A DNA stretch of 64,000 bases, taken from positions 124,001-188,000 of the forward strand of contig NZ_ALWO02000045.1 in assembly GCF_000295935.2 (NCBI RefSeq), in the 5' to 3' direction. This DNA comes from Indibacter alkaliphilus LW1 (GTDB lineage Bacteria; Bacteroidota; Bacteroidia; Cytophagales; Cyclobacteriaceae). The notes beneath the pieces are model-generated. The model saw nothing but the letters and a program-made list of their open reading frames with translations. It was not told the DNA's origin and did no database searches. Position numbers and translations under genes: made by a program. Positions 50,115 through 60,318 of the stretch are shown in pieces (the stretch's first letter is position 1; each line of letters starts with the position of its first letter).

Positions 50115-52640
50115 ATGGCGCAAGGAGAAAACGAGAACATTATACCTATTAACATAGAGGACGAAATGCGTGGAGCCTACATCGATTATTCGATGTCGGT
50201 AATTGTTTCCAGAGCACTTCCAGATGTACGAGACGGACTTAAGCCGGTACATAGAAGAATACTTTTTGGAATGCAGGAACTGGGAGTACTGCATAACAAA
50301 CCTTATAAAAAATCAGCAAGGATCGTTGGGGAAGTATTAGGTAAGTATCACCCTCATGGTGACTCTGCCGTTTACGAAACAATGGTACGTATGGCCCAGC
50401 CTTGGTCCCTCCGTTATCCATTAGTGGATGGACAGGGTAACTTTGGTTCTGTGGATGGGGATAACCCCGCTGCGATGCGTTATACTGAGGCAAGATTGAA
50501 GCGTATTGCGGAAGAGCTCCTCATAGATATTAACAAAGAGACCGTTGATTTCCAGCTTAACTTTGATGACTCGCTCAAAGAACCGGTAGTTTTGCCTGCA
50601 AAAATTCCTGCCCTTCTTCTAAATGGGGCTTCGGGTATTGCAGTAGGTATGGCAACCAATATGGCACCTCACAACTTAGGTGAAGTGGTAGACGGGATCA
50701 TCGCTTTTATTGACAACAGAGAAATTACTATTTCGGAGTTGATGGAATACATTGTCGCTCCGGATTTTCCTACAGGCGGAATTATTTACGGTTACAATGG
50801 AGTCAAGGCAGCATTTGAAACCGGCAGAGGTAGAGTAGTTATCCGTGGCAAGGCTGAAATAGAAACCAAAGATAACGGCAAAGAGGCCATCATCATTTCC
50901 GAAATCCCATATTTGGTCAATAAGGCCAGTATGATTGAGAAGACAGCCCAACTTATTAATGAAAAGAAAATAGATGGGATTTCTGCTATCAGAGATGAAT
51001 CTGATAGACAGGGTATGAGAGTGGTTTATGAATTGAAAAGAGATGCCATTCCAAATGTTATTTTAAATAATTTATACAAGCAAACTCAGCTTCAGACCTC
51101 ATTCTCAGTGAATAATGTGGCTTTGGTCAAAGGCCGTCCGCAAACACTGAACCTCAAGGATATGATTTTCCATTATGTCAATCACAGGCATGAGGTAGTG
51201 ATCAGGCGTACTGAATATGAACTGAGGGAAGCTGAAAAAAGAGCTCATATCCTAGAGGGGTATTTGATCGCTTTAGACAACCTCGATGAAGTAATCTCCC
51301 TGATAAGAAGCTCAAGAGATCCTGAAACCGCAAGGAACGGTTTGATGGAGAAATTTGAACTGAGTGAGATTCAAGCCAGAGCCATTCTTGATATGAGACT
51401 TCAGCGTCTTACAGGTATGGAAAGAGATAAAATCCAAGCTGAATACAAAGAGATAATGGCTTTGATTGAAGACCTGAAAGACATTCTAGGCAGTGAAGAA
51501 AGAAGAATGCAGATCATCAAAGATGAACTGACTGAAATAAAGGACCGTTATGCGGATGCAAGAAGAACTGTCATTGAGCACAATGCGGAGGACTTCAGCT
51601 ACGAGGATATGATCCCCAATGAAGAAGTGATTATTACAGTTTCTCATCAAGGGTATGTGAAAAGAACGCTTCTTGCTGAGTATAGAACGCAAGGAAGGGG
51701 AGGAGTCGGATCAAAAGGTGTAAGCACCAAAGAAGATGATTGGACTGAATACCTTTTTACAGCTTCTACTCATAATTACCTGTTGATTTTTACGGATCAT
51801 GGGAAGCTATTCTGGTTGAAAACCTACGCTATTCCAGAAGGGTCCAAAACTTCCAAAGGAAGACCCATCCAAAATCTGATCAACATAGAAGCTGAAGATA
51901 AGATCAGATCCATTATTCAGGTTGCTGATTTGGATGATGCGGATTATATCAATAATCATTTTCTTGTGATGGTCACCAAGCAGGGGATTATCAAGAAGAC
52001 TACTTTGGAACAATATTCAAGACCCCGCTCCAATGGAATTATCGCACTGAACATTCGCGAAGATGACCAGCTTTTGAGGGTGGATATGACCAATGGCGAT
52101 TCGCATATCATTATTGCAGCGAAATCCGGAAGAGCAATCCACTTCCATGAGTCCACGGTGAGGCCGATGGGCAGAACTGCCACGGGTGTAAAAGCTATAA
52201 AGTTAAGTGATGTTAATGACGAAGTCGTTGGCATGGTATGTGCATCCAGAGAAGATGCTAACTTGCTAGTAGTTTCCGAAAAAGGCTACGGTAAGCGGTC
52301 ACCACTCGATGAATACAGAATCACCAACAGAGGCGGAAAAGGTGTGAAAGCCATGAACGTCACTGAAAAAACCGGTAGCCTTGTGGCCATCAAAGAAGTA
52401 GTCGATTCAGATGATTTGATGATTATCAACAAGTCCGGTATCACAATCAGAACTCCAGTTGCCAATCTCAGGGTAATGGGAAGAGCTACTCAGGGAGTAA
52501 GGTTGATCAAACTCAGTGAAAATGACCAGATTTCATCCGTTGAAAAAATCGAAAAAGATGAAGATGAAGTTGAGGAAAATCAGGATATTCAAAATCAGGA
52601 TGAGTCAACCGGTACTCCAGAAGATAATGGAGGCGAATAA
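50115..52640 (+). CDS. gyrA: DNA gyrase subunit A
   Basis: An 841-residue type II topoisomerase subunit that cuts and rejoins DNA in the GyrA2B2 complex. The N-terminal part contains [27 protein letters not shown], the quinolone region [18 protein letters not shown] and the active-site tyrosine in [10 protein letters not shown]. The C-terminal pinwheel (about 505-815) has six blades, beginning with a divergent GyrA-box [10 protein letters not shown] and including [13 protein letters not shown] Glu/Asp-rich tail ends the chain. At the position of E. coli Asp87 this protein has Glu. gyrB is not in the window. Confidence 0.97.
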   Translation: MAQGENENIIPINIEDEMRGAYIDYSMSVIVSRALPDVRDGLKPVHRRILFGMQELGVLHNKPYKKSARIVGEVLGKYHPHGDSAVYETMVRMAQPWSLRYPLVDGQGNFGSVDGDNPAAMRYTEARLKRIAEELLIDINKETVDFQLNFDDSLKEPVVLPAKIPALLLNGASGIAVGMATNMAPHNLGEVVDGIIAFIDNREITISELMEYIVAPDFPTGGIIYGYNGVKAAFETGRGRVVIRGKAEIETKDNGKEAIIISEIPYLVNKASMIEKTAQLINEKKIDGISAIRDESDRQGMRVVYELKRDAIPNVILNNLYKQTQLQTSFSVNNVALVKGRPQTLNLKDMIFHYVNHRHEVVIRRTEYELREAEKRAHILEGYLIALDNLDEVISLIRSSRDPETARNGLMEKFELSEIQARAILDMRLQRLTGMERDKIQAEYKEIMALIEDLKDILGSEERRMQIIKDELTEIKDRYADARRTVIEHNAEDFSYEDMIPNEEVIITVSHQGYVKRTLLAEYRTQGRGGVGSKGVSTKEDDWTEYLFTASTHNYLLIFTDHGKLFWLKTYAIPEGSKTSKGRPIQNLINIEAEDKIRSIIQVADLDDADYINNHFLVMVTKQGIIKKTTLEQYSRPRSNGIIALNIREDDQLLRVDMTNGDSHIIIAAKSGRAIHFHESTVRPMGRTATGVKAIKLSDVNDEVVGMVCASREDANLLVVSEKGYGKRSPLDEYRITNRGGKGVKAMNVTEKTGSLVAIKEVVDSDDLMIINKSGITIRTPVANLRVMGRATQGVRLIKLSENDQISSVEKIEKDEDEVEENQDIQNQDESTGTPEDNGGE

Positions 52641-52684
52641 TTAAATAAACTATTAAAACCATTCAATTAGCAAAAAACAATACA

Positions 52685-53899
52685 ATGAAAAAGTTAATCT
52701 TTACAATGGCATTAGCGGTTTTAACGACAATGGCTTTTGCCCAGAAGAAAGTGGCGAGATCAGCAGAGAGGAACTTCAAGAAAGGAAATCTCGAAGAAGC
52801 TATTGCTGAAGCTGAAGAAGCCCTTCAACACCCAGATACCCAAGGCGAGTCTTCAGTTTTGCTAACCAAAGCAAAAAGCCAGACTAAGATGTTTGACATG
52901 GAGGAAGATATCACAGCTTCTACTGTTTCTTTAGGACGTGATGCTTTTAACAATTTCCAGAAAGTAATGGAAATGGAAGATGGAGACAAGTCCAGTAAAG
53001 TAGGAAAAGAAGTTTACAAAGACGATATTCCGGATTTACCGGAAAACTTAAGGCCATGGAATATCAATACACTTAAAATGTCAGCTTTCAACAAAGCAAT
53101 TATGGCTTATGAGGAAGACGACTTCGCAATGTCCTATGAGATGTTCGCATTGGTTTCTGATATTGATCCATCTGATACCACTTCAAACTTCAATGCAGGT
53201 TTCTTGGCAAATGATCTTGGGAAAACTGAGGAAGCCAAAATGCACTTCAACAGGTTGTTGGAAATCGATGACTACAATAAACTGAATACGTACTATTTCC
53301 TTGTCCAAATTGCCAGTGGTGAAGACCAAGACCCAGAAGCAGCTTATGAGTATGTGATGATGGCTAGAAAAGACTATCCGGAAGACAAGACCCTAGCCGA
53401 GTTCGAAATCCAGTTGTTGCTACAAATGGAGAAAATGGATGAGGCTTTGGCTTCAGTGCAGGAAGCATTAAAAGCAGATCCTGAAAATCCAGGTCTTTTG
53501 TTAAGATATGGTTATTTGATGGAACAATCAGGTGATTTGGACGGAGCTTATGCTCAATACAAAAAATCTGTAGAAGCTGATCAGGAGTTCTTTGAAGGTA
53601 ATTTCTATGCAGGTGCCATTCTTTTGGAAAAAGCGAGAAAAATTATCTCCGAAATCAACGATCTTTCTGATGATGAGTGGGAAGAAAAAGCTCCTGAAAT
53701 GGGAGAGAAAGCAGATAGTCTTTATGAAGAAGCTATTCCTTATTTCACAAGAGCCGCTGATTTGAGAGAAGGAGAAGCATCTGCAGAGGCATTGGAGCTT
53801 TTGTTCCAGATCCACTCCAGATTGAAAAACACTGAGGAAGCTGAAAAATATAACCAAAAATTGACTGCGATCTTCGGTCCTGATTGGATGGAGAGATAA
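52685..53899 (+). CDS. Exported TPR protein
   Basis: A 404-residue protein with signal peptide (MKKLIFTMALAVLTTMAFAQ) followed by TPR-type helical repeats: SAERNFKKGNLEEAIAEAEEAL, FNKAIMAYEEDDFAMSYEMFALV, FLANDLGKTEEAKMHFNRLLEI, LLRYGYLMEQSGDLDGAYAQYKK, and a last one near LLFQIHSRLKNTEEAEKYNQK. It probably scaffolds a periplasmic or outer-membrane assembly. It follows gyrA after 44 bases without a terminator between, so it may be read through from gyrA. Confidence 0.9.
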   Translation: MKKLIFTMALAVLTTMAFAQKKVARSAERNFKKGNLEEAIAEAEEALQHPDTQGESSVLLTKAKSQTKMFDMEEDITASTVSLGRDAFNNFQKVMEMEDGDKSSKVGKEVYKDDIPDLPENLRPWNINTLKMSAFNKAIMAYEEDDFAMSYEMFALVSDIDPSDTTSNFNAGFLANDLGKTEEAKMHFNRLLEIDDYNKLNTYYFLVQIASGEDQDPEAAYEYVMMARKDYPEDKTLAEFEIQLLLQMEKMDEALASVQEALKADPENPGLLLRYGYLMEQSGDLDGAYAQYKKSVEADQEFFEGNFYAGAILLEKARKIISEINDLSDDEWEEKAPEMGEKADSLYEEAIPYFTRAADLREGEASAEALELLFQIHSRLKNTEEAEKYNQKLTAIFGPDWMER

Positions 53900-53919
53900 T
53901 AATCATTCAATTTTATATA

Positions 53920-53951
53920 AAGCTATCCGGAATATCCGGATAGCTTTTTTT
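53920..53951 (+). terminator. Intrinsic terminator of the gyrA-TPR unit
   Basis: AAGCTATCCGG (53920-53930) pairs with CCGGATAGCTT (53936-53946), loop AATAT, followed by T-rich sequence. It lies 20 bases after the TPR stop. Confidence 0.92.
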
Positions 53952-54036
53952 ATGTTTATACGTCTTCAAACCCTTTGGTAAAAAATTAGTTTTTTTGTTC
54001 GAATCATCTTTTACATTTTACACAAATTGATAAAGT

Positions 54037-56499
54037 ATGAAAAATCCCAAGTGCTTACTCTTGAGCATTATTTATTTGTTTATTACCCATGCTTACGCCC
54101 AATATTCCCCATCTTCTGCCTTATATCATGAGCTCCTAAGGTTTGAAGAAACCAAGAGGGTACTTTACGTGGCAGCCCATCCAGATGATGAAAATACTAG
54201 ATTGATAGCCTATTTGGCCAATGCAGAAAATGCAGAGGTAGCTTACTTGTCTTTGACCAGAGGGGATGGTGGCCAAAACCTTATCGGAAAAGAGCTGGGT
54301 ATTGAATTGGGAATGATCAGAACCCATGAATTATTAAAAGCAAGAGAGACCGATGGGGGAAGACAGTTTTTTTCCAGGGCTCTGGATTTTGGCTTCAGCA
54401 AAAATCCTGACGAAACATTCAATAATTGGGACAAGGAAAAATTGCTTTCTGATGTCATCTGGATCATTCGTAGCTACCAGCCTGATATTATCATCAATAG
54501 GTTCAACACCATACCTGGTACTACACATGGGCACCATACTTCTTCTGCGATTCTTTCCACAGAAGCATTTACAAAAGCAGCTGACCCAACTGTTTTTCCA
54601 GATCAGCTCACGAAAGTCAAACCATGGCAGGCAAAAAGGATTTTTTGGAATGCCTACCAGTGGGGAGGCCAATATGAACCGGAAGAGGGAAAAGTTTACC
54701 ATGAATTTGAAGTAGGCAAATTGAATCCACTTTTGGGGAACACCTATTCTCAAATTGCCGCAGACAGCAGGACCATGCACAAATCCCAAGGCTTTGGTTC
54801 AACAGCCCAAACCGGCAGAGCCAGTGATTTTATTGAAATGATTGATGGAGAGCCTTTCGATGAAAATCCCTTTGAAGGAATTCCCAATAGATGGCTGCAG
54901 CTTAGACAAGGAAAAGCTGTACAAGATGCCATTCAAAAAGCATTAAGGGAGTTTAATTTTCTTAGTCCTGAAGCTAACCTGAATAATCTTCTTGAGATTA
55001 AGATGCTTTTGAAAAATGAAAACGCAGAAGAGAAATGGCTACAAGAGAAAAAAGAGCACTTGGATAAGTTGATCTTGCAGCTACTTGGTGTAAAGGCGGA
55101 ATTTATTGTAAAAAAGGAAATCGGCCACCCAGGGGAAAAAATCAATGCTGAGTTTTTATTCAATAATCCTTCTTCCAATCAAATCAAACTTGAGAAATTT
55201 GAAAGTGAAATATTCACGCTGAACCTTAATGCAGAAGCCAAAAGCAATATTCCGGTCACAAAATCATTGGAAATATTTATTCCCAAAGACTATCCTGTTT
55301 CTCAACCTTTCTGGCTTGAAAATCCTACTGAAAACAGTCTGTTTGGTATAAATGAGCAATTAAAAATAGGTCCTCCCGTCAATGGCCCTAATCTGTCAGG
55401 GTATCTTCATTTTTCCATTGAAGGGCATGAGATTTCAATCAATATACCATTAAAGTACAAGTACAATGACCAAGTGGATGGTGAAGTCAATCAACCTTTC
55501 ACGCTAGTGCCAGAAGTCACTCTAAGTTTGGATAAAAATAACCTTTTCCTTATTCCTGGTGCAGATGATGAGCTGAGCGTTGAGGTATTATTCAGGGACA
55601 GAATTTTGGAAGGGGAGATAGAAATTCAGGGATTGGAAAATAACCAATATGATATCACTTCTTCGGAATTAGACGAACGGAGAAAAAGGATACTTTACAG
55701 ACTTAAGTTTAAAGATTCCGATAGAGAGAAGAAAACTGTGCAGGTACGCTTTAAGGCAGCTGATGGTAGGGTTTTTAATCAGGACATGAAAAGAATCCTG
55801 TACAAGCATATTCCCAATTTGACTTATTTTACCCAGACAGACCTGAATTTGGTTAAAATGAATTTGAAGATTTCCGGTCAAAAATTAGCTTATGTACCTG
55901 GTGCAGGAGATGATATGGCGGATATTTTGAGAAGTCTTGGATATCAGGTCAGTATATTGGACAATGGGGATTTAAATTTCAATAGACTTAAGGACTTTCA
56001 GACAGTTATCATTGGAATCAGAGCATTCAATGTCAATCAGAGTCTGGCCAATAATGTGGACCAATTGATGGAGTTTGTAAGGGAAGGGGGAAACATGATC
56101 GTGCAATACAACACTTCCTCTCCCTTGTTGACCCGGGATTTAGGTCCTTTTCCATTCAGTATTTCAAGAGATAGGGTTACAGTGGAAGAATCTCCTGTGA
56201 AAGCAGATTTTTCACATTCTGTATTAAGTTATCCAAATCAAATTGAAGAAAAGGATTTTGATGGCTGGGTACAGGAAAGGGGACTTTATTTTGTGAGCGA
56301 CTGGGATAAAAATTACAGTACTCCCCTGATCATGCAAGACCCAAATGAAAAGGCTACCCAAGGTGCTCTCATCCATACGAAATATGGAAAGGGAACTTAT
56401 ACCTATTCTGGGATTTCCTGGTTTAGGCAACTTCCCGCAGGTGTTCCTGGAGCTGTTAAAATCTTTGTCAACCTAATCGAACAGACAAGTGAAAAATAA
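54037..56499 (+). CDS. PIG-L (LmbE) family deacetylase with C-terminal ThuA-like domain
   Basis: An 820-residue exported protein (signal peptide ends near HAYAQ). Residues about 40-290 form a zinc-dependent PIG-L deacetylase with AAHPDDENTRLIAYL, SLTRGDGGQN and the zinc ligand cluster TTHGHHTSSA. The middle is beta-rich (about 350-600), and the end (about 610-815) resembles a class I glutaminase/ThuA-like fold (VIIGIRAFNV, FVREGGNMIVQYN). Likely role: deacetylation of an N-acetylated sugar or conjugate in the periplasm. It overlaps a 33-residue membrane peptide, then an SSS symporter, indicating linked uptake. Confidence 0.88.
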   Translation: MKNPKCLLLSIIYLFITHAYAQYSPSSALYHELLRFEETKRVLYVAAHPDDENTRLIAYLANAENAEVAYLSLTRGDGGQNLIGKELGIELGMIRTHELLKARETDGGRQFFSRALDFGFSKNPDETFNNWDKEKLLSDVIWIIRSYQPDIIINRFNTIPGTTHGHHTSSAILSTEAFTKAADPTVFPDQLTKVKPWQAKRIFWNAYQWGGQYEPEEGKVYHEFEVGKLNPLLGNTYSQIAADSRTMHKSQGFGSTAQTGRASDFIEMIDGEPFDENPFEGIPNRWLQLRQGKAVQDAIQKALREFNFLSPEANLNNLLEIKMLLKNENAEEKWLQEKKEHLDKLILQLLGVKAEFIVKKEIGHPGEKINAEFLFNNPSSNQIKLEKFESEIFTLNLNAEAKSNIPVTKSLEIFIPKDYPVSQPFWLENPTENSLFGINEQLKIGPPVNGPNLSGYLHFSIEGHEISINIPLKYKYNDQVDGEVNQPFTLVPEVTLSLDKNNLFLIPGADDELSVEVLFRDRILEGEIEIQGLENNQYDITSSELDERRKRILYRLKFKDSDREKKTVQVRFKAADGRVFNQDMKRILYKHIPNLTYFTQTDLNLVKMNLKISGQKLAYVPGAGDDMADILRSLGYQVSILDNGDLNFNRLKDFQTVIIGIRAFNVNQSLANNVDQLMEFVREGGNMIVQYNTSSPLLTRDLGPFPFSISRDRVTVEESPVKADFSHSVLSYPNQIEEKDFDGWVQERGLYFVSDWDKNYSTPLIMQDPNEKATQGALIHTKYGKGTYTYSGISWFRQLPAGVPGAVKIFVNLIEQTSEK

Positions 56500-56590
56500 C
56501 ATTACTTGGAAAAACTGGTACATTGCCCTTATGCTCACGCTGGGCATACTAGTAGTATTGTTTTACTGGCTTCAAACCACCTTTTCATGA
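56489..56590 (+). CDS. Small single-span membrane protein between PIG-L and the SSS symporter
   Basis: A 33-residue frame starting with GTG 56489, which overlaps the PIG-L stop by 11 bases, and ending with TGA 56588-56590, which overlaps the symporter ATG (ATGA). It reads VKNNITWKNWY, then the hydrophobic span IALMLTLGILVVLFYWL, then QTTFS. The polar KNWY start and the FYW..T.FS end resemble the tiny proteins often encoded before sodium:solute symporters. Double overlap suggests translational coupling and a role as a symporter accessory peptide. Too short to be called by ordinary gene finders, so it would normally be missed. Confidence 0.6.
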   Translation: MKNNITWKNWYIALMLTLGILVVLFYWLQTTFS

Positions 56591-58326
56591 GTTCATTAGA
56601 TTGGATTGTCCTTTTTGGAACTTTGATCACCATAGTCGGGTATGGGGTTTACAAGACTTATGGAGCCATGGATATGGACAGTTACATCCGTGGCAAAGGG
56701 GATATGAACTGGTGGACAATAGGTTTGTCTATCATGGCAACTCAAGCATCTGCCATTACTTTTTTAAGTACACCTGGTCAGGCTTATGAGGACGGGATGA
56801 GATTTATCCAGTTTTATTTTGGTCTTCCATTAGCTATGATCATCCTTTCGGTTACTTTTTTGCCGATTTATTACAAATTAAAAGTTTATACAGCCTATGA
56901 GTTTTTGGAGAATAGGTTTGACTTAAAAACAAGGACATTGGCAGCATTGCTTTTTTTGGTTCAAAGAGGACTCGCAGCGGGAATTACAATTTATGCGCCG
57001 GCCATTATCCTCTCAACACTATTGGGCTGGAACCTGACATTTACTAATATCTTTATTGGCGTTTTGGTAATTATATACACCGTTTCAGGAGGGACCCGCG
57101 CTGTGTCAATTACACAAAAACAGCAAATGGCTGTAATGATGGGAGGGATGGTTCTTGCTGGTATTCTGGTGATCCAAATGCTTCCTGTAAAGTTCACAGA
57201 TGCACTCCATGTAGCTGGCAAAATGGATAAGCTCAATATTGTCAACTTTGAATTGAATCTCTCGGACCGTTATAATTTTTGGTCGGGTATGACAGCGGCG
57301 CTGTTTCTGTTTTTGTCCTATTTCGGGACGGATCAATCACAAGTTCAACGATACCTGACAGGGAGCTCGCTCAAACAGAGCAGAATGGGGTTGATGATGA
57401 ATGGGCTGCTTAAAGTCCCTATGCAATTTGTTATTCTTTTTATAGGGGTCATGGTATTTGTTTTTTACCAGTTTTTTCAGCCGCCTGTAGTTTTCAATAA
57501 GGTCCAGGTCGAAGCTTTGGAAAATTCAGCCTACAAACAGGATTTTATGCTTTTGGAGGAAGAGTTTACAGCCTCTTTCAATGAAAAAAACCAAGAAATT
57601 ATGGGGCTGCTTCAAGCTGTAGAGCAGGAAGAATCTTCTGCTATTGAAAGTGCAAGGCAAAGAATCAAAGCCCAAGCTGAAAGACAGGAAAATGTCAGGT
57701 CAGAGGTGAAGGCTTTGATGTTGAAAAACAACCCCGATGCTGAGACAAGAGACACAGATTATGTATTTATGCGCTTTGTAATGGATTACCTTCCAAAGGG
57801 TATAGTAGGTCTTTTGTTTGCTGTTATATTTAGTGCAGCCATGTCATCTACTGCATCAGAACTGAATGCTTTGGGCTCTACTTCTTTGATCGATATTTAT
57901 AAAAGGTCTTTGGTAAAGAAAAAAAGTCAATACCACTATTTGATATCATCCAAAGTTCTCACGGCATTTTGGGGGATTTTTGCCATTCTCTTTGCTACTT
58001 ATGCGACCTTATTCGAAAACCTGATTCAAGCAGTGAATTTATTGGGATCACTCTTTTATGGAACGATTCTGGGAATTTTTATCGTAGGCTTTTACATGAA
58101 ATGGGTACGGGGGCACGCTGTTTTTATTGCGGCATTTATTGCGGAAGCAATTATCCTTTTGATTCACTTCAATAATGGAGGTTCTTTGTTGGGTGTTGAA
58201 ATTGATATTGGCTACCTATGGTACAATGCGATAGGCTGTATCACGGTGATGCTGTTCTCAGCATTAATTCAACCTATTCTACCAGGGAAATCACCTGAGC
58301 CCAGAGTTTTAGATGAATATGAATAA
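56587..58326 (+). CDS. Sodium:solute symporter (SSS family)
   Basis: A 579-residue inner-membrane symporter with about 13 helices. SSS hallmarks: DWIVLFGTLITIVGYGVY, the region SIMATQASAITFLSTPGQAYEDG, YTVSGGTRAVSITQKQQM, FFGTDQSQVQRYL and IFSAAMSSTASELNALGSTSLIDIYKR (sodium site). A soluble helical insert (about 315-420: EEEFTASFNEKNQEIMGLLQ) splits helices 8 and 9. The ATG 56587 is used because the longer frame lacks a start codon other than TTG. The substrate is probably a product of the PIG-L deacetylase, given the three-gene coupling. Confidence 0.92.
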   Translation: MSSLDWIVLFGTLITIVGYGVYKTYGAMDMDSYIRGKGDMNWWTIGLSIMATQASAITFLSTPGQAYEDGMRFIQFYFGLPLAMIILSVTFLPIYYKLKVYTAYEFLENRFDLKTRTLAALLFLVQRGLAAGITIYAPAIILSTLLGWNLTFTNIFIGVLVIIYTVSGGTRAVSITQKQQMAVMMGGMVLAGILVIQMLPVKFTDALHVAGKMDKLNIVNFELNLSDRYNFWSGMTAALFLFLSYFGTDQSQVQRYLTGSSLKQSRMGLMMNGLLKVPMQFVILFIGVMVFVFYQFFQPPVVFNKVQVEALENSAYKQDFMLLEEEFTASFNEKNQEIMGLLQAVEQEESSAIESARQRIKAQAERQENVRSEVKALMLKNNPDAETRDTDYVFMRFVMDYLPKGIVGLLFAVIFSAAMSSTASELNALGSTSLIDIYKRSLVKKKSQYHYLISSKVLTAFWGIFAILFATYATLFENLIQAVNLLGSLFYGTILGIFIVGFYMKWVRGHAVFIAAFIAEAIILLIHFNNGGSLLGVEIDIGYLWYNAIGCITVMLFSALIQPILPGKSPEPRVLDEYE

Positions 58327-58333
58327 ACGAAAT

Positions 58334-58368
58334 AAAAAAAGCAGGTTGTATCAAGACCTGCTTTTTTT
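58334..58368. terminator. Bidirectional intrinsic terminator
   Basis: Seven A then GCAGGT (58334-58346) pair with ACCTGC and eight T (58356-58368), forming a hairpin with A/T tails on both strands. It lies between the convergent symporter and M28 peptidase genes. Confidence 0.88.
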
Positions 58369-58384
58369 TGTTTAAGTAAAAAGA

Positions 58385-59731
58385 TTATCTGGTGATTGGT
58401 TGTGGAAACACAGCCATGCTTTCATGTCCTTTTTCTCCTACCGCTTGCACTGCAAAGAAGTAGTTGTCCTTGGAATAAGGGATAGTTAATTCCATGTTTT
58501 CTGTGTAAAATTTCTTCTCCCACATGGAAGCATCAGTTTCACGCATCAAGACATAATAGCCTTTTGCCTTACCGGTGGCTGGGGCTTCCCATCTAAGGGT
58601 AGTCGTATTGCTTAATCTCCTTACATCAATACCGACCATTTGTGGTTCTGATGGGGCTGATGCCATGGATGCCAGAGAGGCTAGGTTCATTGCAGCATTT
58701 TTCCTAATGTATTCATAGTCTACAAATTCAGGAAGATCACCGTATTGGATTCCATCCTCTAATCTGACATTTTCATGTTGGTGATAGTAATTTTCATTCA
58801 TTTCCGTCACCCTGATAGCTGTAAATCCTTCCCGGGCAAAAGGAGTGTGGTCTCCACCTCTGAGGAATCTGTCATTTCTATAAATTAATTTCACTTCCAA
58901 CTGGTCAACATACCTTTCTCCCAATTCTTTCATATATCGGGCTAATTGTCTGGATTTAGAATCATTTTCAGCATTGGTATACCTCCTGATGGCTGACATT
59001 TGCTCTGTTTCTGCCATTGGAACTCCTTCAGAAAAAATCCTCACGCGGGTATTGTCAAGTATGTTGGTTTCTGAAGAATGACTGTTACCAAGCATATCAT
59101 TGTTAAGCATTGCTACCAAATTCCAATTTTCATTTTTTGCTTTTTCGGCCAGATAGGCAGCTCCTTTTAATCCTTGCTCTTCGCCGGACACAATGACGAA
59201 GATGATTGTTGACGGGAAAGAGCGTTTTGACATGATTCTGGCCAACTCTATGACAGCTGCTACTCCTGAACCATCGTCGTTGGCTCCAGGTGCGTCAATT
59301 TCAGTATTCATCACATCCAAAGCACGGCTATCAATGTGAGCTGAAATCAAAAATACCCTATCATCATCAGGGTCTGTGCCTTTTAATGTGGCCATGATAT
59401 TGCCCAATTGTGAGTCCGTTGGAATTCTTCTTCCGTCTGCTTCAACAGTGAAGCGGTCAATTTCAGAACTCAATCGGCCTCCAGCTTCTGATTCAAAAGA
59501 TTTGAATAAGCTTAGGACATATTTTTGAGAAGCCAAAATGCCTTTATCCTCACTATCTGCACTGAGCGTATGGCGTGTCTTGAATGCTGCAAGTTGCATT
59601 ACATACTTTTCAAGATTTTCAGCTGAAACCTCAGAAACCATTTTTTCGATTTCAGGATTTTTATGAATTATGGTTTGTGCTTCTGCCAAATAAAAGCTGA
59701 AGTAGGTAATTAAGAGTAAAATTCTTTTCAT
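58385..59731 (-). CDS. M28 family metallopeptidase with C-terminal fibronectin-like domain
   Basis: A 448-residue exported aminopeptidase-type enzyme. The signal peptide MKRILLLITYFSFYLAEAQ defines the start at 59731; the longer frame has no signal and extends into the opposite gene. Zinc ligands and catalytic residues lie in SAHIDSRA, APGANDDGSGVAAVIELARI (Asp), VSGEEQGLKGAAYLA (Glu pair) and GGDHTPFAREGF (His). A C-terminal fibronectin type III-like module (about 360-448: VRRLSNTTTLRWEAPATGKAKGYYVLMRE) follows. It probably digests peptides in the periplasm or outside. Divergent from dinB. Confidence 0.93.
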   Translation of the reverse strand: MKRILLLITYFSFYLAEAQTIIHKNPEIEKMVSEVSAENLEKYVMQLAAFKTRHTLSADSEDKGILASQKYVLSLFKSFESEAGGRLSSEIDRFTVEADGRRIPTDSQLGNIMATLKGTDPDDDRVFLISAHIDSRALDVMNTEIDAPGANDDGSGVAAVIELARIMSKRSFPSTIIFVIVSGEEQGLKGAAYLAEKAKNENWNLVAMLNNDMLGNSHSSETNILDNTRVRIFSEGVPMAETEQMSAIRRYTNAENDSKSRQLARYMKELGERYVDQLEVKLIYRNDRFLRGGDHTPFAREGFTAIRVTEMNENYYHQHENVRLEDGIQYGDLPEFVDYEYIRKNAAMNLASLASMASAPSEPQMVGIDVRRLSNTTTLRWEAPATGKAKGYYVLMRETDASMWEKKFYTENMELTIPYSKDNYFFAVQAVGEKGHESMAVFPQPITR

Positions 59732-59799
59732 CTTTAATATAATACTATGGTGAATCTTTAAATTTACCTGTAGATACACTGAATTAAAACCCTTATTAC

Positions 59800-60318
59800 A
59801 TGAATGAATTATTGATTCCGCAGGTTGGAGAATATGCACCGTATTATGAGAAATACATAAAAATGGTGAAGGATAAGAATATTTTCCAATTGTTAATGTC
59901 TCAAATTGAAGAAGTTCGATCAATTTATGAACAGTTGGGGGAGGAGAAAAGCAATCTTACCTATGAACCCGGGAAATGGACTGCCAAGGAAGTGCTGGGT
60001 CATATGATGGATACAGATAGGGTGATGGCTTATAGAGCAATGTGTATTTCACGGGGCGAAGTGCAGCAGCTGCCGGGCTTTGATCAGGATGAGTATGTGA
60101 AAAACAGCAAATTCAACGAGACCTCCCTATCGGTGATTTTGGAGGAGTTTGAAATGACGCGATACGCCATGGTAGCCATGTTCAAGAATTTCCCTGATGA
60201 TACCTATCCCAATTTGGGAAATGCCAACCAAACCCCTGTTTCAGTCAGAGGGCTGATTTATATTGTAGCTGGTCATACCATTCACCATTTAGGTATTTTA
60301 AAAGAAAGATATATTTGA
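59800..60318 (+). CDS. DinB/YfiT-family protein
   Basis: A 172-residue four-helix bundle protein. LMSQIEEVRSIYEQLGEEKSNLTYEPGKWTAKEVLGHMMDTDRVMAYRA is the DinB opening with one metal-ligand histidine, and GLIYIVAGHTIHHLGILKERY the closing part with the His-x3-His pair. Members often act as thiol-dependent transferases (bacillithiol or other) but the family also has no known function in many species. Single gene. Confidence 0.92.
   Translation: MNELLIPQVGEYAPYYEKYIKMVKDKNIFQLLMSQIEEVRSIYEQLGEEKSNLTYEPGKWTAKEVLGHMMDTDRVMAYRAMCISRGEVQQLPGFDQDEYVKNSKFNETSLSVILEEFEMTRYAMVAMFKNFPDDTYPNLGNANQTPVSVRGLIYIVAGHTIHHLGILKERYI

Noticed and set aside
56506-56586. N-terminal extension of the SSS symporter from a TTG
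   Set aside because: The same bases encode the 33-residue membrane peptide in another frame, and the symporter family begins at the DWIVLFGT helix.
59732-59923. N-terminal extension of the M28 peptidase to 59923
   Set aside because: The extension overlaps the divergent dinB start, has no signal peptide, and a normal signal peptide starts at 59731.
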